NCBI GenBank assembly: GCA_045601245.1
Contig: JAZRZH010000043.1
Coordinates: 1 to 10,683 of the forward strand
Direction: 5' to 3'
Source of the DNA: Cacconaster sp045601245
GTDB taxonomy: Bacteria > Bacteroidota > Bacteroidia > Bacteroidales > UBA932
Length of the DNA: 10,683 nucleotides
Of the stretch, positions 1-8,100 are shown piece after piece; positions within the stretch are counted from its first letter, which is position 1; each line of letters opens with the position of its first letter. The translations under genes were made by a program, and so were the position numbers. Below the pieces are notes generated by a model. That model did no database searches. It saw only the letters and a list, made by a program, of their open reading frames with translations, and was not told where the DNA came from.

Positions 1-5
1 AAATT

Positions 6-169
6 AGAATCTGTTTTGAAATGATTGATTTAAGATATTATTGCAGATTTTTCAGATGTTTTCACAGGATTACGAAGGAGCAATGGGGTGCCATTGTAAC
101 TGAGGAATACTGCGAAAACAGCGAAAAAGATATGTAATAGAAAAATTGAATCATTTCAAAACAGATTCT
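6..169. repeat. Long imperfect palindrome upstream of metX (MITE-like element or leader hairpin)
   Basis: Positions 6-26 and 149-169 are perfect inverted copies of each other (21 bp, no mismatch). Pairing continues inward with small interruptions: 36-41 with 134-139, 48-53 with 123-128, 57-63 with 114-120, 65-67 with 110-112, 69-71 with 106-108, and an apex stem 81-86 with 91-96 closed by a GGTG loop. The whole 164 bases therefore fold as one long hairpin. The element is AT-rich, unlike the genes beside it, and has no open reading frame of note. TTA lies directly on both sides (4-6 and 169-171), which could be a 3-bp target duplication if the mobile unit is 7-168. A small non-autonomous transposon (MITE) is one reading; a structured mRNA leader of the metX operon is the other. 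The sequence does not decide between them. Confidence 0.75.
15..43 (+). promoter_or_regulatory. Weak candidate Bacteroidetes-type promoter inside the palindrome
   Basis: TATTATTG at 36-43 matches the Bacteroidetes -7 consensus TAnnTTTG at all specified positions but one, and TTTG at 15-18 could serve as the -33 element. The 17-nt gap is shorter than the usual 19-21, so the match is marginal in AT-rich DNA where such matches arise by chance. If real, transcription would begin near position 50 and give a leader of roughly 135 nt containing the inner part of the hairpin. No better promoter is visible in 1-186, and the true promoter may lie left of the window. Confidence 0.2.
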
Positions 170-186
170 TAATCAGGAAACGGAGA

Positions 187-1209
187 ATGACATTTCATAA
201 GATAACGACGGATGCTCCATTTGAATTTGAAGCCGGAGGCTCTTTGGAGAGCATCGACATCGCTTTCCACACTTCCGACCGCGAATATACCGAAGGTGAA
301 AAAGTGGTATGGATCTGCCACGCCCTGACCGCCAATTCAGACCCTACGGACTGGTGGCCTACACTTGTGGGCAAGGGCAAGCTCATCGACCCCGACAAAT
401 ACTATGTCGTCTGCGTCAATATGCTCGGCTCCCCTTACGGATCCAGCGGTCCGGCATCAATCAACCCGAAGACAGGCAGGCCTTTCTTCTTCGACTTCCC
501 TATGGTGACGGTACGGGACATTGTAAACGCCACTATCATCATACGCAAGCATCTGGGCATCGAGAAGGTGGATTTCCTGCTGGGTTCATCAATAGGTGGC
601 TTCCAGGCCATCGAATGGGCGATCATGGAGCCTGATGTCATCAGCAACGCCCTTTTCATGGCCACCACCTCACGCATCACCGCATACCTGACGGCATACG
701 AGGAGGCGCAGCGCATGGCGCTGGAGGCAGACCCCACATTCCGCGAAGCGAAGGACCTCAACGGCGGAGCTGCCGGCATGAAGTGCGCGAGGGCCCTGGC
801 TCTTATCTCCTACCGCTACTATGACGGCTACAACCTGACCCAGTCCGACAGCGACCCCGACACACTCTTCGCACAGCGCGCAGTATCATATCAGCAGCAC
901 CAGGGCGAGAAATTCGTCAAGCGATTCGACGCTTACAGCTACTGGTACCTCGCATGGTCCCTGGACAGCCACAACATAGGCCGCCACCGCGGAGGCGTCA
1001 ACAAGGCGCTCGGCATGATAAAAGCCAAAAGCACGGTGGTATCCATAGACAACGACTGCGTATTCCCAGCAAGGGATATGAAAATCATGGCTGACGCCAT
1101 CCCGGGGTCCGAATATCACGAGATCAGCTCCAGCTTCGGCCACGACGGCTTCCTGCTCGAGACGGAGCAGATTACGGCATTGATTGAACCAGTTTTGAAC
1201 GCAATTTGA
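187..1209 (+). CDS. metX: Homoserine O-acetyltransferase (MetX-like alpha/beta hydrolase)
   Basis: This is probably the enzyme that transfers an acetyl group from acetyl-CoA to the hydroxyl of L-homoserine, the activating step of methionine synthesis, in the cytoplasm. The 340-residue protein has the MetX layout: CHALTANSD at 44-52 (oxyanion region), the block SSGPASINPKTGRPF near 86-100, nucleophile elbow GSSIGG at 133-138 with Ser135, Asp290 in IDNDCVFP, and His319 in GHDGFL. The catalytic Ser-Asp-His triad is therefore complete. Length is slightly below the usual 350-380. The segment after the nucleophile (about 158-176) departs from the typical MetX pattern, so acyl donor or acceptor could differ. 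The ATG at 187 is the first start after an in-frame stop at 97-99 and has GGAGA just upstream. It is the first gene of the operon seen here. Succinyl- rather than acetyl-transfer cannot be excluded from motifs alone. Confidence 0.85.
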   Translation: MTFHKITTDAPFEFEAGGSLESIDIAFHTSDREYTEGEKVVWICHALTANSDPTDWWPTLVGKGKLIDPDKYYVVCVNMLGSPYGSSGPASINPKTGRPFFFDFPMVTVRDIVNATIIIRKHLGIEKVDFLLGSSIGGFQAIEWAIMEPDVISNALFMATTSRITAYLTAYEEAQRMALEADPTFREAKDLNGGAAGMKCARALALISYRYYDGYNLTQSDSDPDTLFAQRAVSYQQHQGEKFVKRFDAYSYWYLAWSLDSHNIGRHRGGVNKALGMIKAKSTVVSIDNDCVFPARDMKIMADAIPGSEYHEISSSFGHDGFLLETEQITALIEPVLNAI

Positions 1210-1217
1210 CAACACAT

Positions 1218-2633
1218 ATGGACAGAAAGATTTCCGTCAGCGAGATTACCATAAAGCTGACAGAAGAGAACCAGGAGAGCGCACTCTCCTTCCGCACCAA
1301 GATTGAACTCGCGAAGATGCTCGACGCCCTGGGTGTATCGGTCATCGAGACCGGCCCCATCCTCAACGGCAAAAGCGACAGCCTGCTGATAAAGTCACTG
1401 GCATCCGCCGTGACCGGCAGCACTCTGGCTGTGCCCGTGGACATCACATCGAAGGACAGCGTCGCCCAGACCTGGAATTCCCTAAAGGAAGCGAAGCATC
1501 CGCGCCTTCAGGTATCGGTACCGGTCAGCGCCGTCCAGATGGAATATATGTGCCACAAGAAGCCGGAGGCTGTCATCGCAATGGTCGCCGACCTCACGAA
1601 GCAGTGCGCGGCTCTCTGCAATGACGTAGAGTTCATCGCCGGCGACTTCGGGCGCAGCGAGCAGGAATTCCTGACCAAGGCCATAGCGGCGGCTGTGGAG
1701 GCCGGAGCCACCACCGTCACCGTCTGCGACACGGCCGGAAAGCTTTTCCCGGAAGAATTCTTCGACTCTCTCAAGTCAATACGCGAATCCATTCCGCAGA
1801 ACGTCAAGCTTGGCGTTTGGTGCTGCAATGACCTCCACATGGCGGATTCCTGCGCCATTGCCGCAGTCCGCGCCGGAGCCGACGAGATCAAGACCACGAC
1901 ATACCTCAACTCCACCGTATCCATCAAGCGTTTCGCCCAGATACTTGAAGCGAGGGCCGATGTCTGCCACGCCACCTGCGGTGTCAAAATGACCCAGCTT
2001 CAGCGCTCCGTGGATCAGATCAAACTCCTCTGCGAGCACAAGAAGCGTTCGGCTGCAATGTCAGAGGCGGAGAATGAGGAGCACAGGGACATCAAACTCT
2101 CAGTCCACGACAACAGCCAGAGCGTCCTGAAGGTGGTTTCAAAGCTCGGTTACGACCTCAGCGAGGAAGATGGAGCCAAGGTTTATGACGCTTTCCTCCG
2201 CATAGCATCGAAGAACGAGACTGTGGATGCCAAGGAACTCGACGCCATCGTGGCGTCCGTCGCATTCCAGGCTCCTCCGACATATAAGCTCGAGAGCTAC
2301 CTCATCAATTCGGGCAACGTCATTTCCGCGACCTGCCACATCAGGCTCCGCAAGGGCGAAGAACTGCTGGAGAGCGTATGCCTCGGCGACGGTCCGGTGG
2401 ATGCGGCATTCAAGGCGATAGAGAAGCTCGTCGACAGGCAGTATGAACTGGACGATTTCCAGATTCAGTCAGTGACCGAAGGCCGCGAAGCAATGGGCGA
2501 GGCCGTAGTGCGCCTGCGCTACGAAGGACGTCTGTTCTCCGGACGCGGCATATCGACCGACATCGTCGGATCGAGCATCCTCGCATATCTCAACGCAGTC
2601 AATAAAATAGCATTCGAGGAGGGTCAGATTTGA
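1218..2633 (+). CDS. LeuA/isopropylmalate-synthase-like protein with degenerate metal site
   Basis: The protein (471 residues from ATG 1218) is homologous to 2-isopropylmalate/homocitrate synthases of the DRE-TIM metallolyase superfamily. Residues about 5-250 form the TIM barrel, with LGVSVIETG at 39-46, VCDTAGKLFPEEF at 169-181 and CCNDLHMADS at 202-211. A linker with LGYDLSEED (310-318) follows, then the LeuA C-terminal regulatory domain (about 355-471) with GDGPVDAAFKAI and GRGISTDIVGSSILAYLNAVN. The catalytic motifs are altered. DTTLRDGEQ aligns without gaps to residues 9-17, so the metal Asp becomes Leu14 and the Arg becomes Lys13. The metal-binding HxH becomes Trp201-Cys-Cys203, and the GERAGN motif is absent. 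Normal Mg/Mn-dependent Claisen condensation is therefore unlikely. It could be a regulatory pseudoenzyme or a repurposed lyase. A TTG at 1206 is a possible alternative start overlapping the metX stop; ATG is preferred because the barrel begins right after it. The start lies 8 nt after metX. Confidence 0.8.
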   Translation: MDRKISVSEITIKLTEENQESALSFRTKIELAKMLDALGVSVIETGPILNGKSDSLLIKSLASAVTGSTLAVPVDITSKDSVAQTWNSLKEAKHPRLQVSVPVSAVQMEYMCHKKPEAVIAMVADLTKQCAALCNDVEFIAGDFGRSEQEFLTKAIAAAVEAGATTVTVCDTAGKLFPEEFFDSLKSIRESIPQNVKLGVWCCNDLHMADSCAIAAVRAGADEIKTTTYLNSTVSIKRFAQILEARADVCHATCGVKMTQLQRSVDQIKLLCEHKKRSAAMSEAENEEHRDIKLSVHDNSQSVLKVVSKLGYDLSEEDGAKVYDAFLRIASKNETVDAKELDAIVASVAFQAPPTYKLESYLINSGNVISATCHIRLRKGEELLESVCLGDGPVDAAFKAIEKLVDRQYELDDFQIQSVTEGREAMGEAVVRLRYEGRLFSGRGISTDIVGSSILAYLNAVNKIAFEEGQI

Positions 2634-5113
2634 AACTTTCGTTTTCCACAAGAGGATGGATGGATCTCGACTGGAATGAGATCGTATCCGATGCGGCGGA
2701 AATGCGTTTCGGCGGCATCGAACTCTACAATGTGACGGACTGTCCCGCATTCGTCGAATGCGGCGGCGCATTTCATAAGTATTCCGTTGTCCGCACCTAC
2801 CGTGAACTGCGCGAGGCCGGACTCTGCATCCCCTGCCTCGACTCTTCCAAGGACCTCTCGTCAGAGAACCCCGGGGTCATCGGGGAGATAAAGACGCTCA
2901 TCAGTCTCGCGGCCGACCTCAAGACGCCGTATGTCTGCGTCTATGCCAAGGATGACAGGATGGAACTGATCAAGGAACACATTGCCCTGCTGCTTCCGTT
3001 TGCGGCGCAGAAGGGCGTGACCCTGCTCATCAAGACAAGCGGGATATTCGCCGACACGGCGCTTCTGCGCAGCATGATGGACGCTTTCGCGTACGATGAG
3101 CTCGCAGTGCTCTGGGACGTGCACCACCCTTACCGCGACAAGGGCGAAAGCCCTGCCACATCCATCACGAATCTCGGCTCATACGTCAAGCACGTGCATA
3201 TGCGCGACAGCGCCGACGATGGGGCTTACTGCCTCGTCGGGGAAGGCTCCTTCCCTATCGGCGAAGTCATTGACGCCCTTTCGTCGATTGACTACGACGG
3301 CTTCGTATCTCTTGAATGGAAGCGCGAATGGATGCCGGATTTCACGGAACGCGAAGTCATCTTTCCGCACTATGTCAATTATATGGAGCGCTTCGCCCGC
3401 TCCCGCAACAAGGGCGGGAAACTCTACCCCAACCACGACGGCACCGGCTGGTATGTCTGGAAAAAGGACGAACTCATCGACCTCACATTCCCGCAGGTAC
3501 TTGACAGGGTGGCTGAAGAGTTCCCGGATCAGTACTGCTTCAAATACACCACACTGGACTATACCCGCACCTACGCGGAATTCCGCAGGGACGTGGATGA
3601 CTTTGCCCGCGCACTGGTATCCCTCGGCGTGAAGCCGGGCAGCAAGGTTGCGGTCTGGGCCACGAACATCCCGGCCTGGTACATCGCATTCTGGGCCTCA
3701 GCCCGCATCGGCGCCGTGCTGGTGACAATGAATACGGCTTACAAGATCCACGAAGCGGAATATCTCCTCCGCCAGTCGGACACCCACACCCTGGTGATGA
3801 TCGACAAGGCGCTGGATTCGAATTACAAGGATATCATCAACGAACTCTGCCCTGAAATCGCCGCCAGCGAGGCCGGGAAACCGCTCCACTGCTCACGTCT
3901 GCCGTTCCTGCGCAACGTGATTACCGTAGGGTTCAGGATGAAGGGCTGCCTCACATTCGACGAGGCGATGTCCCGCAGGAGTCTCGTATCCGCAGACACT
4001 GTGGCCGCAATGGCGGCAGCCGTAAATCCTGACGACGTCTGCAACATGCAGTATACTTCCGGCACTACCGGATTTCCGAAGGGCGTGATGCTCACCCATT
4101 ACAATGTAGTGAACAACGGCAAGAGCATCGGTGACAGGATGGGCCTTTCCACCGCCGACAGAATGATGATACAGGTACCTATGTTCCACTGTTTCGGAAT
4201 GGTGCTGTCGATGACATCATCGATGACACACGGCGCCACGATGTGCCCTATGCCTTATTTCTCCGCCAAGACATCTCTCGCCTGCATCAATCAGGAGCGC
4301 ATTACCTGCTTCAACGGTGTGCCGACAATGTTCATTGCGATGTTCAATCATCCCGACTACCGCAAGACCGACTTCTCCTATATGAGAACCGGCATCATGG
4401 CGGGTTCCGGATGTCCTCCTGAACTTATGCGCCGTGCCGCAAGGGAGGATGAGATGAATATGAAGGGAATTGTAAGCGTATACGGACAGACAGAGTCCGC
4501 CCCGGGCAGCACGATGTCCGCCTGGACCGACAGCCTGGAAGTACGCACCGACACCGTGGGCTATGCATTCCCTCACGTACTCTGCAAGATAGTTGACCCG
4601 GAGACCGGGCTGGAAGTGCCTGACGGCACAAACGGAGAGTTCTGCTCCAAGGGCTACAATACGATGAAGGGCTACTACAAGATGCCGGCAGCAACGTCCC
4701 AGACAATCGACAAGGACGGCTGGCTCCACTCCGGAGACCTCGCCTGCCGCGACGCCGCCGGCAACTACCGCATCACCGGACGACTCAAGGATATGATCAT
4801 CCGTGGCGGAGAGAACATTTATCCGAAGGAGATCGAGGAGGCCATCTACACCCACCCTGCTGTCAAAGACGTGCAGGTCATCGGAGTACCCGACAAAAAA
4901 TATGGCGAAGAGGCGATGGCATGCATCATCCTCAAGGACGGGGAAACCCTCGGAGAGGCGGAAATACGCGAATACCTGACCAGGATAATAGCAAGGCACA
5001 AAGTGCCGAAATATATCGATTTCGTCGAGGCCTTCCCTATGAATGCGGCAGGCAAGATACTCAAATACAAGATGCGCGAAGAAGCGGTCAGAAAACTCAA
5101 TCTGGACAAATAA
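2630..5113 (+). CDS. Fusion: sugar phosphate isomerase-like TIM barrel + AMP-forming acyl-CoA synthetase
   Basis: This is one 827-residue reading frame with two domains. Residues 1 to about 258 resemble the xylose isomerase-like TIM barrel family: KLSFSTRGW first strand, GGIELYN at 28-34, WDVHHP at 162-167, VKHVHMRD at 186-193, VSLEWK at 226-231. Residues about 270-827 are an adenylate-forming fatty-acid-CoA-ligase-type enzyme that activates a carboxylic acid with ATP and CoA. Its P-loop YTSGTTGFPKG is at 475-485, YGQTE at 618-622, GWLHSGD at 697-703, RLKDMIIRGGENIYP at 718-732, and catalytic Lys809 in NAAGKILK. All ligase motifs are intact. In the barrel, the usual strand-5 metal Glu appears to be Lys135 (LLIKTSG), so isomerase activity is doubtful. 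The start is TTG, sharing TTGA with the preceding stop. It is favoured over Met11 because the first barrel strand would otherwise be lost, and GGAGG lies just upstream. The substrate is unknown. No frameshift or stop separates the domains. Confidence 0.88.
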   Translation: MKLSFSTRGWMDLDWNEIVSDAAEMRFGGIELYNVTDCPAFVECGGAFHKYSVVRTYRELREAGLCIPCLDSSKDLSSENPGVIGEIKTLISLAADLKTPYVCVYAKDDRMELIKEHIALLLPFAAQKGVTLLIKTSGIFADTALLRSMMDAFAYDELAVLWDVHHPYRDKGESPATSITNLGSYVKHVHMRDSADDGAYCLVGEGSFPIGEVIDALSSIDYDGFVSLEWKREWMPDFTEREVIFPHYVNYMERFARSRNKGGKLYPNHDGTGWYVWKKDELIDLTFPQVLDRVAEEFPDQYCFKYTTLDYTRTYAEFRRDVDDFARALVSLGVKPGSKVAVWATNIPAWYIAFWASARIGAVLVTMNTAYKIHEAEYLLRQSDTHTLVMIDKALDSNYKDIINELCPEIAASEAGKPLHCSRLPFLRNVITVGFRMKGCLTFDEAMSRRSLVSADTVAAMAAAVNPDDVCNMQYTSGTTGFPKGVMLTHYNVVNNGKSIGDRMGLSTADRMMIQVPMFHCFGMVLSMTSSMTHGATMCPMPYFSAKTSLACINQERITCFNGVPTMFIAMFNHPDYRKTDFSYMRTGIMAGSGCPPELMRRAAREDEMNMKGIVSVYGQTESAPGSTMSAWTDSLEVRTDTVGYAFPHVLCKIVDPETGLEVPDGTNGEFCSKGYNTMKGYYKMPAATSQTIDKDGWLHSGDLACRDAAGNYRITGRLKDMIIRGGENIYPKEIEEAIYTHPAVKDVQVIGVPDKKYGEEAMACIILKDGETLGEAEIREYLTRIIARHKVPKYIDFVEAFPMNAAGKILKYKMREEAVRKLNLDK

Positions 5114-5120
5114 ATCAAAA

Positions 5121-8100
5121 ATGAAAAAGAATATTGTGACAATGGACGGTAATGAGGCTGCGGCCCACATTGCCTATGAATTCACGGAAATAGCTGCAAT
5201 CTACCCTATCACCCCGTCATCTCCGATGGCCGAGCACACCGACGACTGGTCGGCAAGGGGACGCAGGAATATGTTCGGACAGCAGGTCAGGCTTACGGAA
5301 ATGCAGTCCGAAGCGGGCGCAATCGCCGCAGTCCACGGAGCCGCGCAGGCAGGCTCACTTGCAACGAGCTTCACTTCAAGCCAGGGCCTGATGCTTATGA
5401 TTCCGGTCCTTCACCGCATTGCCGGTGAGAGGCTCCCGGTTGTCCTCCACGTTGCCGCACGTACTGTAGGAACGCACGCGATGAGCATCTTCGGCGACCA
5501 TTCTGACGTAATGTGCTGCCGCAACACCGGTTTTGCGATGCTCTGTTCATCCAGCGTCCAGGAAGTCATAGACCTTGCGGGCGTGGCGCACCTCAGCGCA
5601 GTGAAGGGCAGCACTCCGTTCATCCATTTCTTCGACGGTTTCCGCACATCCCACGAGATCAACACCGCGGAGATGATCGATACCGATGCTCTCCACAAGA
5701 TGATGGACAAGAAGGCGCTCAACGCTTTCCGCGCCCACGCCCTCAGCCCGGAGCATCCACAGATGCGCAGCACCGTCCAGAATCCTGACGTATTCTTCCA
5801 GGCACGCGAGGCCTGCAACCCATATTACGACGCACTGCCGGGCATCGTCGAGGAATACCTCTGTCAGATCAACGCCATCACCGGCCGCGACTACCATATC
5901 TTCAATTATTATGGTGCAGCCGATGCAACGGACGTCGTGATCGCAATGGGCAGCGTCTGCGGCGCCATCAAGGAAGCTGTTGACAGCATCAACGCCAAAG
6001 GCGGCAAGGCCGGCTTCGTGCAGGTTCACCTCTTCCGCCCGTTCAGCGCGGACTACCTGTTCAACATCCTTCCGGCTTCCGTAAAGCGCGTGGCAGTGCT
6101 CGACCGCTGCAAGGAACCTGGCAGCGCGGGCGAACCTCTCTACGAGGATTTCTGCACGGCCCTCAGCCATACGTCACGCAATATCAGCGTCATCGGAGGC
6201 CGCTACGGCCTTTCATCAAAGGATACCGACCCGGGCCAGATCCTCGCAGTCTATGCGAACCTCGCTTCCGCAGAGCCGAAGAACGGTTTTACAATAGGCA
6301 TCGAGGATGACGTCACATTCCACTCTCTCCCTTCCCTGCCTTTCAAAGGCACGGCTTCAGATGTTTTCAGCTGCAAGTTCTGGGGACTGGGCGGAGACGG
6401 TACGGTAGGCGCCAACAAGAACACCGTCCACATCGTCAGCGAGACTGCCGGCAAATACGGCCAGGCTTACTTCGAGTATGATGCGAAGAAGTCATTCGGC
6501 GTGACCAAGTCGCACCTGCGTTTCAGCGCATCACCGATCGACAGTTCATACTATGTCAAAAAAGCCGATTTCGTGGCCTGCCACAATCAGAGCTACATCG
6601 GCCAGTACGATATCGTATCGGAGGTCAAGGACGGCGGAAGCTTCCTGATCAACTGCGACAAGAGCGATGCTGAACTCTCACTATGGCTCCCGGCCGGAGT
6701 GAAGCGTGACATTGCAAAAAGGAATATCAAACTGTTCGTCATCGACGCCACCGAAATCGCGCAGCGTCTCGGTATGGGCAGCCACACCAATACCGTGCTC
6801 CAGGCTGCATTCTTTGCAGCATCCAGACTTATCGAGCCTGAAACAGCGCTCGAAGCGATGAAGGCCGCCGCACGCAAGAGCTATTTCGCCAAGGGCGAGA
6901 AGGTCATTGCGATGAACGTATCCGCAATCGAGGAAGGCGCGGCGCAGGTACGCGAATTCAATGTCCCTGCAGATTGGGCCGACACCGCAATCCCCGCAGC
7001 GGCTGATGAATCCGCTCTTCCTGAGGTTGTACGTAACATCCTCAACCCTATCAACAGCCAGAAAGGTGACGACCTGCCAGTAAGCGCATTCACAAAATAC
7101 GTGGACGGCACGATGGACCTCGGTCTCACCGCATACGAGAAACGCGGCATCGCCGTCAGGACACCTCAGTGGAACGCAGACAAGTGCATTCAGTGCAACA
7201 AGTGTTCACTCGTCTGCCCTCACGCCGTTATCCGTCCGTACCTTCTCAATGATGCTGAAAAAGCAGCCGCACCTGAAGGATTCGTGACCAAACCGGCAGT
7301 CGGCCCGAAAGCGGCAGGACTGCATTTCGCAATCGCGGTCTCAGACTATGACTGCACCGGATGCGGCAGCTGCGCAAGCTGCTGTCCTGTCGGAGCGCTT
7401 GAGATGGTTCCGGCAAAGCTCACCGACAAGAGCCGCGAGCTTTTCGAATTTTCACTCGGCATTTCCGACAAGGGTGACCTTTTCGAGCCGTACAGCGTCA
7501 AGGGCAGCCAGTTCCGCAAACCGCTTCTCGAATTCTCTGCAGCCTGCGCAGGCTGCGGCGAAACCCCATATGCAAAACTCCTCACCCAGCTTTTCGGCGA
7601 CAAGGTTTACTGGGCTAACGCGACAGGCTGCTCACAGGCCTGGGGCGCAGCAATGCCTGGCATCCCTTACACGGTGAACGGACGCGGCCACGGTCCGGCC
7701 TGGACCAACAGCCTCTTCGAGAACAACGCAGAGCTCTGCCTCGGAATGTGCCTCTCAGTGAAGCAGCGCCGCACGCTTCTCAAGGAAAAGCTTTCAGCAT
7801 TCGCAGCGACTGCGTCAAAGCAGATTGCAGAGGCCTGCGAGGCACTCCTTGCCTGCTACGATTCCCTTGAGGAGTCACGCAAGGCCGCTGACGCTCTCAT
7901 AGCGATGCTTGAAGCGGACAAGTCCGAAGAAGCAGCCGAACTGCTCGGGTTCAGGGACGTATTCGCAGCCAAGACATTCTGGATGTACGGCGGCGACGGC
8001 TGGGCGTACGACATCGGATTCGGCGGCCTCGACCACGTCATCGCCAGCGGCGAGAATGTCAACGTATTCGTTGTGGACACTGAAGTATATTCGAACACCG

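Noticed and set aside
27..148. Possible SAM or cobalamin riboswitch in front of metX
   Set aside because: A methionine gene makes this tempting, but I see no SAM-I, SAM-II or B12-box core sequences. The structure is a single extended hairpin rather than a multi-branched aptamer.
3316..3504. Small alternative-frame ORF at the junction of the two fusion domains, which might mark a frameshifted gene boundary
   Set aside because: The main frame is continuous through the junction, with sensible linker sequence (KLYPNHDGTGWYVWKKDEL), so no separate gene or frameshift is needed.
5043..5120. Longer PFOR beginning at ATG 5043
   Set aside because: The extra 26 residues are the end of the previous gene read in another frame and do not resemble any PFOR N-terminus; ATG 5121 gives the standard family start.
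4217..5170. Long open reading frame (317 codons) on the minus strand opposite the acyl-CoA ligase domain
   Set aside because: It is a shadow of a GC-biased gene. The + strand frame carries every ligase motif, and the antisense translation shows no recognisable domain.
5547..6170. 207-codon minus-strand open frame opposite PFOR
   Set aside because: It lies wholly inside the strongly conserved PFOR gene and its low-complexity translation has no known motif.
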